Below, in pieces: positions 34,826 to 46,087 of a stretch of DNA of 64,000 bases. The translations under genes and the position numbers were made by a program. The notes below the pieces were generated by a model, which saw nothing but the letters and a program-made list of their open reading frames with translations, was not told the origin of the DNA and ran no database searches. How positions within the stretch are numbered: the first letter of the stretch is position 1; each line of letters opens with the position of its first letter. The DNA comes from Taudactylus pleione (taxonomy: Eukaryota; Chordata; Amphibia; Anura; Myobatrachidae), in contig JAUIMM010000885.1 of NCBI GenBank assembly GCA_031769625.1, positions 3,615,001 to 3,679,000 on the forward strand, written 5' to 3'.

Positions 34826-35795
34826 CACCAGCAAAGGTATAGCTACTCGCCGACCTTCCACCACCTCAATCTCCCTCCCCTCTTTGCTAATATGAAGCAT
34901 AGATCACCTGTTATATTATTGACCACTGAATAAAAAATAAATAATAAAAATACAAACTATGGTTATTAATAAAATGCAACAATTTTGATTTTATTAACAT
35001 AAAATATACTGGATAATTATACATTTGCCTTAGACAGTAGAGCGCCATATAAACTGCATTTAGCAGACTGACCGAGATCCATTGGGTCCACTCTCCCCAT
35101 CCCCCACAATAAATTAGCTGTTTGTCAACACTCAGACTTTTACATTTATGATACAAGAAATCCAAAAGCTGACATTACTTCGCAATAATCGCCACCTCCC
35201 AGTCACCGGCCAGGAACGCTCATCACTTTTTCAAGACAGTTCTGATACCGTGCATCTCAATCACAAAAGCGTCTTTGTGCGTACACACAGTGTGACGCAT
35301 GCAGTGTATCCAATTTATAGTGATTTTCGTGCATGCGCAGTAGCAAAACATCGCTCAAATAAGTCATCATCGGCATTGTGTGCAGCCCTGAATCAGGCCC
35401 ATGGTGCATTATATACACATGTATTATGCACAAATATCAGCCAATATGCAACATACTTTGTATAAGAAATGGCTCACTTATCAGTGACCGTTCCCAGCCA
35501 TCCATTAATGCCAGATAACCACCTTGACAGAAATAAGAAATTGTCTTTCAATGGGTACTATAGAGTACCCAGAGACAACCCACACAAGTACGGAAAGAAT
35601 AGACAAGCTCCACACGGTAGGGGCCATGGTGTGAATCAAACCCTGGACCTCAATACTTGGAGGCAGTAATGTTGACCATTATACAATCCGTGCTGGCCCA
35701 AAGGAAGAATGCTTGATTACGTCACTACCTGTGTCAGGCTACATCCATGGGTTATACTGTTTATTTGTGCTGCAAAGTTATTAGGGATATATATA
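34826..35795. other. Interior of the large hAT-type element, unclassified, with a MITE end
   Basis: A GGGCCTGATTCA-type terminus facing inward ends at about 35400 (ccctgaatcaggccc), with gcatgcgcag tracts before it, so a Harbinger-type MITE about 230 bp long probably ends here. The rest is unclassified. Confidence 0.4.
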
Positions 35796-36369
35796 TAAAT
35801 AATTAGGGGTGAGCAGGTTCGGATTTCTGAAATCCGAACCCCCCCGAGCCCCCCCGATCCGAGGCAGATCAGAGTCAGGCTCGTCTTTTCCCGCCTGACT
35901 CGGATCTGAAATCGAGGCAAAACGTCATCATCCCGCCTTCCGGGTCTCGCAGGTTTTGGATCCTATATAAGGTACCCGCGTCGGCGCCATTTTCTCACTC
36001 GGCTGTGGACAGTGAAGAGGGAGGGTGGTAGTTAGGGCTGGCTGGGCTGTGTAGTGTAGTGTAGTGCAGAGTAGTGTTGTGCTGTGCTGTGCTGCGCTGT
36101 GCTACTGTTGTCCATAGGGGCTGTGTCCACTACTTCAAAGTCCATAGGGGCTGGCTGTGTTGTGCTGTGCTGCTGTTGTTAATAGGGGCTGTGTCCACTA
36201 CTTCAAAGTCCATAGGGGCTGGCTGGACTGTGTTGTGCAGTCAGTTCTCCATAGGGGCTGTGTCCACTCCAAAGTCCAGTGCAGTGTCCCAGTCCTAAAG
36301 GGGTGCTGTAGTGTTGTCCAGGGGGTGCTCTGTCCATCAGGGGTGCTCCCCCCAAGTGCTAAAATAATA

Positions 36370-37470
36370 ATATTTTTTCTGTGTTTGTGAATTGTGTGCG
36401 CAGTAGCCGCACGTGCATCAACAAAGTAGTGCCAAGCGTGCGCCTGTGTCATAAGTAAAGGGCCGGCTGGCTTGACCATTAAAGGGTGCTGTAACCCCCA
36501 AAGTACACTCCAAACCAAATAACAAAATATTTTTTCTGTGTTTGTGAATTGAGTGTGCAGTAGCCGCACGTGCATCAACAAAGTAGTGCCAAGCGTGCGC
36601 CTGTGTCATAAGTAAAGGGCCGGCTGGCTTGACCATTAAAGGGTGCTGTAACCCCCAAAGTACACTCCAAACCAAATAACAAAATATTTTCTGTGTTTGT
36701 GAATTGTGTGCGCAGTAGCCGCACGTGCATCAACAAAGTAGTGCCAAGCGTGCGCCTGTGTCATAAGTAAAGGGCCGGCTGGCTTGACCGTTAAAGGGTG
36801 CTGTAACCCCCAAAGTACACTCCAAACCAAATAACAAAATATTTTTCGGTGTTTGTGAATTGTGTGCGCAGTAGCCGCACGTGCATCAACAAAGTAGTGC
36901 CAAGCGTGCGCCTGTATCATAAGTAAAGGGCCGGCTGGCTTGACCATTAAAGGGTGCTGTAACCCCCAAAGTACACTCCAAACCAAATAACAAAATATTT
37001 TCTGTGTTTGTGAATTGTGTGCGCAGTAGCCGCACGTGCATCAACAAAGTAGTGCCAAGCGTGCGCCTGTGTCATAAGTAAAGGGCCGGCAGGCTTGACC
37101 GTTAAAGGGTGCTGTAACCCCCAAAGTACACTCCAGTCCAAACCAAAAAAAATATATATTTTCTGTGTTTGTGAATTGTGTGCGCAGTACCCGCACGTGC
37201 ATCAACAAAGTAGTGCCAAGCGTGCGCCTGTGTCATAAGTAATGGGCCAGCTGGCTTGACCGTTAAAGGGTGCTGTAACCCCCAAAGTACACTCCAAACC
37301 ATATAAAAAAATACTTTCTTTGTTTGTGAATTGTGTGCACTGTGTCCCTTAAGTAAAGAGCCGGCTCATTTCTTAAAGGGTGGTTTAACCCACAAAGTGC
37401 ACTACTCTCCAGCAAAAATAAAAAAATATTTTCTGTGTTTGTGTGCGCCTTAGCCGCACGTATATATCAA
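36370..37470 (+). repeat. Subterminal repeats of copy C
   Basis: About seven units of 150-160 bp, the reverse complement of those in copy A. The last unit is shortened. Confidence 0.9.
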
Positions 37471-37480
37471 TATAACATAA

Positions 37481-38526
37481 ATGGAGGACCAAACTTTCTC
37501 CGATAAAAATAAAATAGGGAAAGATCAAGAACCACTTCCTCCTAGTGCTGTTGCTGCTGCTGGGAGTTGTTCATCATCCCAGAGAGGAAGTAGGAACACC
37601 ACTACTTTTACTAAACAATTGACCCTCCAACAGTCCCTAGCGATGAGGATGAAGTACGACAGCAGTCATCCTGAAGCAAAATGTATAACTGAGGCCTTGA
37701 CTGTTGGTGTTAGACGTGCGTCTGGTATCCGCCATTAGTGCAGTGGGATTTAGACAATTGATGGAGGTAGTGTGTCTCCGGTTCCAAATCCCATCTAGAT
37801 TCCACCTGCATCCTCAAAGCAGAAGCGACAAGCGTGCATCTGTCTGTTAAAGGGTGGTGTAACCCTCAAAGTGCGCTCCACAAACAATAAAAAAATTCTT
37901 TTTTTTTCTCTTTGTGAAATGTGTGGGCTGTAGCCACACCTGCATCCTGAAAGCAGCAGCGACAAGCGTGCGTCTGTCTGTTAAAGGGTGGTGTAACCCT
38001 CAAAGTGCTCTCCACAAACAATAAAAAAATTCTTCTTTTTTTTTCTGTCTTTGTGAAATGTGTGGGCTGTAGCCGCACCTGCATCCTTAAAGCAGCAGCG
38101 ACAAGCGTGTGTCTGTCTGTTAAAGGATTACATCGGTGACAGCATCCAAGTAGGCATGTCAGACAGTCCGTACCTGTACTGGCAGGAAAAAGAAGCAATT
38201 TGGAGGTCCCTGTACAAACTGGCTCTATTTTACCTGAGTTGCCCCCCCTCCAGTGTGTACTCCGAAAGAGTGTTTAGTGCAGCCGGGAACCTTGTCAGCG
38301 AAAGCCGTAGGAGGTTGCTTCCACAAAATGTGGAGAAGATGATGTTCATAAAATGAATTATCAACTCTTCCAGGGAGACCAGCCTCCAGAACGTACAGAG
38401 GGACCTGTGGTTGTGGATTCCAGCGGGGACGAATTAATACTCTGTGAGGATGAGGATGTACACAACACTGAAGAGGGTGAGGAATCGGTGGATGAGGAGG
38501 ATGGGGACGACATCCTGCCTCCGTAG
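37481..38526 (+). pseudogene. hAT transposase remnant with two internal deletions
   Basis: The start codon at 37481 opens MEDQTFSD, then jumps after 23 residues to the alanine-rich segment that normally lies near residue 385. It reads through RRMKYD-like sequence (here AMRMKYD) and goes out of frame by 37738. Diverged repeats (about 37803-38125) follow, then the C-terminal dimerisation segment (DYIGDSIQV to VEKMMFIK, 38125-38356). The acidic tail ends at 38526. It has no BED finger or catalytic residues. Confidence 0.85.
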
Positions 38527-39164
38527 AGCCAGTTTGTGCAGGGACAGATTCATTGCCAGCTTGTTTTGTGGGGGCCCAAATGAACCAATCATTTCAGCCA
38601 CAGTCGTGTGGCAGACCCTGGCACTGAAATGTTTGGTTTGTTAAAGTGTGCATGTCCTGTTTATACAACATAAGGGTGGGTGGGAGGGCCCAAGGACAAT
38701 TCCATCTTGCACCTCTTTTTTTTCTTTGCATTATGTACTGTTTGGGGCCTAGTTTTTCAAACTGCCATCCTGTCTGCCACTGCAGTGTCACTCCTAGATG
38801 GGCCACGTGTTTGTGCCGCCCACTCGTATCTCTTAGCATAGTCATCCAGCTACCTCGGTGCAACCTTTTGGATATAAAAACACTATTGTGAGGTGTGAGG
38901 TGTTCAGAATAGACTGGAAATGAGTGGAAATTAAGGTTATTGAGGTTAATAATAGCATAGGAGCAGAAGAACACACAAATTCTGTGATTTTAGCTGTTTT
39001 TATGCTTTATAAAAAAAAAAATACAGATCCAAAACACAAAACCCAGAACCCAAAACACGGAAGGCTGGTTTTGGCAAAACCTATCCAGATCCAAAACACA
39101 AAGAAAGATCCAAAGCCAAAACACAAAACACGAAAAGTGGCCGGTGCACACCCCTATAAATAAT

Positions 39165-39334
39165 ACACAGACAGCAAATTTGATTCAAACATCGTATTTG
39201 CGGTCTGTGTATTCTTTACAAGTCGTCTTGAGTGCTCTGACGCTATATTATACAATTTTTCCTCCCTGTCGGGGAGGTAAATGGAAGGCACCGGGCGCAA
39301 TTTATCCTCATAGGCAAGGAGTGCCGGCCTCTAC

Positions 39335-39372
<38 letters not shown>

Positions 39373-39573
39373 CAAAACAGCAGGGGTTGGCACTCCTTTA
39401 ACTTAAGGCATACTCGCCGTGGTGCACACTAAGGTAGATTGAGACAGCAAACAGGATCAGTGTCACTCTTCGGTCTTCATACAGTGCATGAAAAGTAATA
39501 GCCAAAAGCCAGTCACTGGCTTATGGCTATTACTTTTCATGTATGAAGACCGGAGAGTGACACTGATCCTGTT

Positions 39574-39630
<57 letters not shown>

Positions 39631-39840
39631 AAGCAGGCGGCACTCCAACCTTACATAGGTACAGTCCCGGTGCCCTCCTAGGTGTCCCCGCAAAAGGATC
39701 CAACATGCATCGACAGGAAGGCGGTACTCGGAAAACAACAACCGAACTCTGGCAGTAATATGCTTCACTATGCTTTACTTCCAGAGTTCGCTTGTTGTTT
39801 TCCGAGTGCCGCCTTCCAGTCTATATCTATCTATATATAA
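39165..39840. repeat. AT microsatellites flanked by long hairpins
   Basis: (AT)n tracts lie at about 39341-39371 and 39575-39628. An inverted repeat with arms of about 55 bp lies at 39446-39572 (inner tract catgaaaagtaatagcc and its complement). A second lies at about 39718-39820 (arms around cggaaaacaacaa and ttgttgttttccg). These are probably hairpin elements that grew from or around the AT tracts. Confidence 0.75.
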
Positions 39841-40479
39841 ATTGCGAGTTTACACAGCATTGCCCCCACAGATTTAATATTCAAAATATTACACCCTTGC
39901 CACCAGTATGCACAGCACTGTCCCCACAGATATAATACTACACCCATGCCACCAGTATAGCTGCACTGCTGGCCACAGATATAATGCAAATAATATTTCC
40001 CCCATACCGGCAGTATACATAGCATTACCCCCCCCCTCTACCATGCACACACACAAAATATATACAATATTACTCCCTTAAAAATAGTATACACATCACT
40101 GCCCTCACAGCTGTAATATATACTTAATCACAACCATACCAGCAAGAAAAACAGCACTGCTCCAGACATGTCATTTTCACATTGTCCCATACCAGAAGTA
40201 TACACTGTATTGCCCCCACAGATGTAATATACACAATATTACCACATACCAACAGTATATACAGCATTGCCCCCACAGATGTAATATACACAATATTACT
40301 CCCATAATACTGGTATTGGGGTAATATTATTGTGTATATTACATCTGTAGGGTGAAATGCTGTGTATACTGCTGTTATGGGGCAAACATTGTGTATATTA
40401 TATCTGTGTGGGTAATTCTGTATTTACAGCATTGCCCACACAGATACAATGTACAAAATATTACCACAGCAAAACATAC
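39841..40479. repeat. Degenerate minisatellite (acagcattgcccccacagatataat)
   Basis: Units of about 55-65 bp recur with tacacagcattgcccccacag. The array belongs to the large hAT-type element and resumes at 41952-42010 beyond the nested insertion. Confidence 0.8.
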
Positions 40480-40659
40480 AGCATTGCAGGTGGCGTAACT
40501 AGGGTATTTGGAGCCCAGGGCAAATTTGAAAAGGGAGCCCCCCCCCCCCCCGATGTGTGCAAGCCGAATGCGCGCCCGGCAAAAAATGGGCGTGGTCACT
40601 TAAAAATGGGGCGTGTCAACATGACACACCCCTTTATTTTCACACTGAATATTCCTATC

Positions 40660-41385
40660 CATATGCACCTTAACCCCAGTAGTACCCCTTATACAGTACC
40701 CCCAGTATGCAGTTGTGGTCCAGTCTACGCAGGCCCATAGTATTGCCCCTTATACAGTATCCCCAGTAGTGGTCCCCCTTATACAGCCCCCAATTAGGTC
40801 CCCTTACTCAGTACCCCCAGTAGTGGCCCCCCAAATGCAGTGCCCCATGTAGTGTTCCCCCTTATGCAGTGCCCCCAGTAGCAGTCCCCACAATGCAGTG
40901 CGCCCAGTAGCGGTATCCCTTTATGCAGTGCCCTTTATATAGTGCCCCCAGCAGTAGTCCCCCCCATGCAGTTTTCCCAGTAGTGGTCCCCCTTATGCAG
41001 GCACCCAGTAGTGATCCCCCCTATCCAGTGCCCCCTGTAGTGGCCATTCCTATTATTGCCCCCAGTAGTGGTCCCCCGAGTGCAGTGCCTCTAGTAGTAG
41101 GCCCCTTTTATAATGCCCCCAGTGGTAGTTCCCCCCCCATGTAGTAGTCCCCAGTAGAGGTTCCCCCTCCTGATTAAGTGCCCCCAGTAGTAGCCCCCCC
41201 CCCCAGTAGAGGTCATCCCAATAATGGTGCCCCCAGTAGTAGCCACCCCTCCCCCGTTGTGCCCCCACCCCCAGTAGAGGTCCCCCCAGTAGTAGCCACC
41301 CCCCTCCCCCGTTGTGCCCCCACCCCCAGTAGAGGTCCCGCCAGTAGTAGCCATCCCCATCCTCCGTTGTGCCCCCAGTAGTGCA
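40660..41385. repeat. Internal minisatellite (cccccagtagtggtccccc)
   Basis: Irregular units of about 20-35 bp. One 66-bp unit is tandemly duplicated near 41215-41345. Confidence 0.85.
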
Positions 41386-41509
41386 GATAGGTTTAAAAAT
41401 ATATATATATATAAAAATATACTTACCTGAATCCACGCTGCTGCTGCTTCGGTCCGCGACACCGTTCCCACCGCCCGCCAGTCCTCCCGGGATGGCGCGC
41501 TCAGCATTA

Positions 41510-41830
41510 TGGGACAGATGTCATGATGTCATGACGTCTGTCCCATTACCCACTGCAGGAGCCGGACGGAAGCCTGGCTGTTGCAGTGGGTGCTGCAGCA
41601 GTCAATGAGAGTCTATCTGACTCTCATTGGCTGCTGTTTAACACACGCATCGCCGCCAGCGCTTGTGGCGATGCGTGTGTTATGCACAGCCTGAGCCCGC
41701 CTCCTAGCGCTATTGGGCAAGCGCTCAGGGGGAGGGAACGGGCTCAGCTGTGCAGCACAGGACCGGCGCTGGAAGCCTAGCGCCGGTCCTGTGTAAATGT
41801 GTAGCGCTGACCGCACTTATTGCAGTCGGT
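41510..41830. repeat. Hairpin cascade inside the 40488 element
   Basis: Consecutive inverted repeats: gtcatgatgtcatgac; caatgagagtc / gactctcattg; aacacacgcatcgcc / ggcgatgcgtgtgtt; gagcgctt-type arms; and caggaccggcgct / agcgccggtcctg. Arms are perfect or nearly so and loops are short. Confidence 0.85.
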
Positions 41831-42220
41831 GCTACACTGGCTAACTAGGGTGGGCGGGCCGATACCGTGGCCGGCGGCGCCCCCCCCTCGCCGCCGGTCC
41901 CACGGCACCCAGGGCACGCACCCTGCTCACCCTGCCCTAGTTACGCCACTGAGCATTGCCCCTACAGGCATAATACGTGTAATATTACCCCCGGCAATAT
42001 TGCTCGTGCTATCTGTGCCTCAGCCAGTCAGACTACATGCCCCAGTTATCAGCAGGTGACCTGTGTGTATGTGCTGCTCCGGTAGCGATGGCGGGGGGGC
42101 AGCACCGTGGAGGCGCTGTGTCACTATTAGAATGCCATGCTGGGCCACGCAGGAAGGGCTAGAGAAGCCCGTCACTGCACTGCCACCTATAACAGCCGCC
42201 ATGGATGTGTGACCCACCGG

Positions 42221-42412
42221 TAATGCGTCCGGGTGGAGGGGGGGGGGGTCGCAGTACATGGGGGCGGGGCCTTGGACGGTCACTGGCAGGCTGCTGTAGC
42301 AGGAAAATAAAATCCTGTCTACAGCAGCAGATTAGTCACACAGGCTGTGGGCCTATTTTGATTGGGGGCCTGGAGCTGAAGCTCCATCCGCCCCATTGGT
42401 AATCCGGCCCTG
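42221..42412. other. Right end region of the large hAT-type element
   Basis: GC-rich sequence with a short inverted repeat, ctgctgtagcagg and cctgtctacagcag, then the terminal ggcctggagctgaagctcc tract. Non-coding. Confidence 0.6.
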
Positions 42413-43084
42413 ACTACAGCATTACCAGGTTCTATAATAGGTCAGGGGCATGGATTAAGAGATAGACTGTAAAAAGGTCGACAGTGTCTAGATAGACACC
42501 AGATGTTAGACAGTCAATAGGTCGACTGGGACAAAAGGTCAAAAATGACAAAAGGTCGACACACTAAAGGTGGAAATGTAAGAAGGTCAACAGTTACAAA
42601 TGGCTGACAGTGTCAAAAGGTCAACATGAAAATGGTTGACACAAATATGGTCACATATTATTTTTGTTTTTTAGTTTTAATCTTCACCCTAACCGTCCCT
42701 TCTAGTGCCTAACCCTAACCCTCTGTCAAGTGCCTAACCCTATCCCTTCCTCCTGGTGCCTAACCCTAACCGTCGGGATAAGTGCCTAACCCTATCCATC
42801 AGAGTAAGTACCTAAACCTAACCCTAAAATATGGGGAAAAAAATCATGTGTTGACCATTTTTGCGCCAACCATTTTTGTGTCGACCTCTTGACCCTGCCG
42901 GCCATTTGTACCTGTCAACCTTTTGTCCCAGTCGACCTATTGACTGTATAACATCTAGAGATGAGCGGTTCGGATTCTGTGGAATCCGAACCGCTCCGAA
43001 CATTGGGGATCCGAGTCCACCCGAACCCTGTTCGGGTGTTCACCGCCTGACTCGGATCCCCGTTCGGGGCCGAACGGCGGCCGC

Positions 43085-43320
43085 CTGATGTCGGATTCTC
43101 ACTAGAGAATCCGACATCAGGTCTCCTCGCGTGTAGGGCAGAGCGCAGTGATAGCGCTCTGCCCTACACAGACACAGACACACAGCCGCCAGCGGCAGCT
43201 GTGTGTTTGTTACAGCAGCCAATGAGAGTCACACAGACTCTCATTGGCTGCTGCACGGAGGGAGCCGGCTGGAGCTCACACATGAGCTCCGTCTTCCGGC
43301 TCCCTCCTCAGCGTGTGACA
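43085..43320. repeat. Hairpin cascade in the 42956 element
   Basis: Consecutive hairpins: ctgatgtcggattctc / gagaatccgacatcag; tgtagggcagagcgc / gcgctctgccctaca; cacagccgcc-type arms; gcagccaatgagagtc / gactctcattggctgc; and ggagggagccgg / ccggctccctcc. Several arms are the same as at 17040-17290. Confidence 0.9.
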
Positions 43321-43384
43321 GAGCGGACGGCGCGGGAGCGGGGATACAGGTAAGTTTTATTATTTTTATTTTTTTACTTGTCAA

Positions 43385-44290
43385 AGGTCCGGGGGCGCTA
43401 CTGGGGGGGGGGGTCTGCACTACTGGGGGGGTCTGCTACTGGGGGGGGCTATACTACTGGGGGGGCCATACTACAGAGGGGCCTGCTACTGGGGGGGGCT
43501 ATACTACTGGGGGGGGTCTGCACTACTGGGGGGGTCTGCTACTGGGGGGGGCAATACTACTGGGGGGGCCATACTACAGAGGGGCCTGCTACTGGGGGGG
43601 GCTATACTACTGGGGGGGGTCTGCTACTGGGGGGGCCATACTACTGGGGGGGATCTGCACTATTGGGGGGCCATACTACAGAGGGGCCTGCTACTGGGGG
43701 GGGCTATACTACTGGGGGGGTCTGCACTACTGGGGGGGTCTGCTACTAGGCGGGGCTATACTACTGGGGGGGCTATACTACAGAAGGGCCTGCTACTGGG
43801 GGGGGCTATACTACTGGGGGGGTCTGCTACTGGGGGGGCCATACTACTGAGGGGCCTGCTACTGGGGGGGCTTACTACTACTGGGGGGGCTGCTACTGGG
43901 GCAGCCTACTACAGGGGGGGCCATACTACAGGGGGGGCCCATACTACAGGGGGGCTACTACTGGGGCAGCCTACTACTGGGGGGGCCTGCTACTGGGGCA
44001 GCCTACTACTGGGGGAGCCATACTACTGGGGGGGCATACTACTGGGTGGCATGCTAATGGGGGGCATACTACTGGGGGGGCTGCTAATGGGGGGCATACT
44101 ACTGGGGGGGCCTGCTAATGGGGGGCATACTACTGGGGGGCATTCTACTGGGGGCACTGCATAGTGGACCCTACTACTAAGGGGACTGCATAGGGGGCAC
44201 CACTGCTGGGGGACATTGTGTAAGGGACACCGCTACTGTGGGCATTGTGTAAAAGGGTCACTACTGTGGGCATTGTGTAAAAGGGGCACT
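43385..44290. repeat. Internal minisatellite (ctactgggggggcc)
   Basis: Short units of 12-20 bp with G runs, partly organised in longer duplicated blocks. Gly-Tyr-Trp open frames are artefacts. Confidence 0.9.
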
Positions 44291-44905
44291 ACTGTGTGTC
44301 GTAACATAAATAAGAGACACTACTTTATGGTGTAATGTGAATCAGGCCCTATGTGCGGTGTAATGCTAATAAGATTGTGCACTGTGACTCCTAGGGCCGT
44401 AGCCCACTTTGTAAACAAGTACTGTGACTCTGCTGGCCGTACCCCACTGGGTGGGTGCACTACTTTTCATTTCTGCCACTGCTGTGTGGCAATGTGTCAT
44501 AGATGTGCTTTATACTGTGGTGTCGTTGTGCCGCTGCTTTGTCGCTTAGTAACCAGTCAGCTCACTGCAACCTTTGGCCAATAATGTTGAAAACAATATT
44601 ATAAGCTGTGATATGGTCTAAATTGACTGGAAATTAATGTTATTGAGGTTAATAATACTCTAGGAAGAAAAAAAAGACCAATTTATGTGATTTTAGCTTT
44701 TTTTGTCAATTTTTGTAAAAAAATCCAAATCCAAATCCAAATCCAAATCCAAAGCCAGTCACCGCAGTTTGGCAAATCCAAATCCAAATCCAAAGCCGGA
44801 CGACGAATTAGAACCAAATCCAAATCCGGCAAAAATGGTCCGGCGCACATCCCTAATAACATCTGGTGTCTATCTAGGCATTGTCGACCTTTTTACTGTC
44901 TATCT

Positions 44906-45118
44906 GTAGTTCGGAACCCATAGGTCAGGCTAGTTGCATTGCTGGGAGGCTGTCATATCTCAAGTCCTTTATCAATTTGAGGAATGTCATCTGTTTTTAA
45001 AACAATTATGTAGCCAATGGATGGAACTATAAGTGGCAAAAGATTTCTCCCAGGTAAACATTTAAATACCTGGAACTAGAATGATATCTGAGTAACCTTT
45101 GCAGCTGCTGCATGATAT
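44906..45118. other. Unclassified sequence
   Basis: Nothing recognisable. Confidence 0.35.
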
Positions 45119-45121
45119 TGA

Positions 45122-45742
45122 GGACCTCATTCAGAGTCGGTCGAAGCGGCCGCACGGTCGTACGCCACCAATGTTCGCTATACTGCGCATGCGTAAAGTT
45201 CGCAATGCGCATGCGCAAATTAGCCGCTACGATCAGAAATTTCTCTCTCCTTGAACACAGCCAGGTCGGTAGTTTGAGTGACAGATTGAGGCGTTTGTGG
45301 GTGGTAACAGGGGAAGGTGCTTGAAAACGGGGGAGTGGAGATCCGAACGCAGGCATGCCTCATTATGTGAACGGCGTTTTATGGGAGTGCATACGGATTA
45401 TGGGAGTGCATAATTAACAAAGTAGCGTCATGGCACATGTCACATGGGAGGTTTTTACACTGACATGATCGTAGAGCTTAAGAGAGGGTATGGTCAACCT
45501 TAAGCTCAACGACCAGTTCCGATGGTACCCGATGGTCTCGATTAATCCTTATATGCCCGGAGATGATGTGTAATGCGTACGAGAAGGGGGCGTATTTTTT
45601 TGTCTTCCGACCGCTTCCTCCCCTTGGTCGGCCATCTACCGATCCGAACTTAGGGACGCAACTTGCGAGGGAATCATTTGCATATCCGGCCCCTTTTCCC
45701 GTACGACCGTGCGGCCGCTTCGACCGACTCTGAATGAGGTCC
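45122..45742. mobile_element. PIF/Harbinger-type MITE, 621 bp
   Basis: The ends ggacctcattcagagtcgg and ccgactctgaatgaggtcc are perfect inverted repeats, with tga at 45119-45121 and 45743-45745. The inverted tract continues as tcgaagcggccgcacggtcg on the left, matched by its complement on the right. The interior is collinear with parts of 1995-2220 and 20983-21581. Confidence 0.9.
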
Positions 45743-45745
45743 TGA

Positions 45746-46084
45746 GTGCTTCTGTCTATAGCTTCATAAGAGGATGTCCTATATTAAAACTGTAACACCC
45801 ACTAATCTAATTTGCCGAGTGGTTCTTCGTTGTCTGTGAGGACACATAATGCAGCTCCCACCAATTGTATATTAGATGGATTCATTGTTTTGTTTTTCTA
45901 TCACGCCCCAAGCAATACTTTAAGATGTATTCACGATTTTGTAGCTGCCAATAATCTGATTAGTCTGTTTAGTTGTACAGACATTGAGTACAAGAAAAAA
46001 AGGTATATAAATAAATAAAAAATAAGTAAACAAATCTGTCAATTATAAAAATAACAAAAAAAATCTGAAAAAAAATGAATACAG
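45746..46084. other. Unclassified AT-rich sequence
   Basis: Nothing recognisable. Confidence 0.35.
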
Positions 46085-46087
46085 TAA

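Larger units (their letters stand above)
35804..39156 (+). mobile_element. Internally deleted hAT element, copy C, 3353 bp
   Basis: Its orientation is opposite to copies A, B and D. It starts taggggtgagc, ends gcacaccccta, and has perfect 8-bp duplications taaataat at 35796-35803 and 39157-39164. It retains the TATA box (35963-35972) and the YY1-like site (complement at 35983-35993). It also retains about six to seven subterminal repeats, two N-terminal coding pieces, the diverged repeats and the C-terminal segment. The catalytic core and BED finger are deleted. Confidence 0.96.
40488..41951. mobile_element. hAT-type element, 1464 bp, nested
   Basis: The start aggtggcgtaactaggg and the end ccctagttacgccactg are inverted repeats. 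The flanks agcattgc at 40480-40487 and 41952-41959 are identical. The exact boundary is ambiguous by one base. The interior is a CAGTAGTGGTCCCCC-type minisatellite (about 40660-41385), then a CAG/GTAAGT motif on the minus strand (41421-41429), then a hairpin cascade (about 41510-41830). No transposase. Confidence 0.9.
34376..42412. mobile_element. Large hAT-type element interrupted by two younger insertions
   Basis: The left end cagggccagattaagg and the right end ggtaatccggccctg form an inverted pair. They continue as gggcctggagctgaa on the left and ggcctggagctgaagctcc near the right. Identical 8-bp duplications actacagc lie at 34368-34375 and 42413-42420. Within it sit copy C (35804-39156) and the element at 40488-41951, each with its own target duplication. 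Without these it would be about 3.2 kb. The ends match the 1176-bp element at 5435. Its own content is minisatellites and non-coding sequence. Confidence 0.88.
42956..44855. mobile_element. Diverged relative of the copy A hAT family, 1900 bp
   Basis: The start tagagatgagcggttcgg and the end gcgcacatcccta parallel the copy A ends taggggtgagcgggttcgg and gtgcacaccccta. Perfect 8-bp duplications ataacatc lie at 42948-42955 and 44856-44863. It has no transposase. It contains a hairpin cascade (43085-43320), a perfect CAG/GTAAGT motif (43347-43355), a ctactggggggg minisatellite (about 43385-44290) and an aaatcc repeat near the right end. Confidence 0.93.
42461..44905. mobile_element. GGTCGAC-rich DNA element split by a hAT insertion
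   Basis: The left end gatagactgtaaaaaggtcg pairs with the right end cgacctttttactgtctatc. Inner tracts gacaaaaggtc, gtcgactggg and cccagtcgac are also inversely repeated. The interior carries cctaaccctaaccctctg-type units (about 42700-42830). The hAT-type element 42956-44855 interrupts it near the right end. Without that it would be about 540 bp. Superfamily not determined. Confidence 0.8.

Noticed and set aside
34475..34900. Open frames of over 100 codons on both strands
   Set aside because: These derive from the 19/20-bp gtactgtggggg repeat.
43203..43850. 215-codon Gly/Tyr/Trp-rich frame
   Set aside because: It is produced by the ctactggggggg minisatellite.
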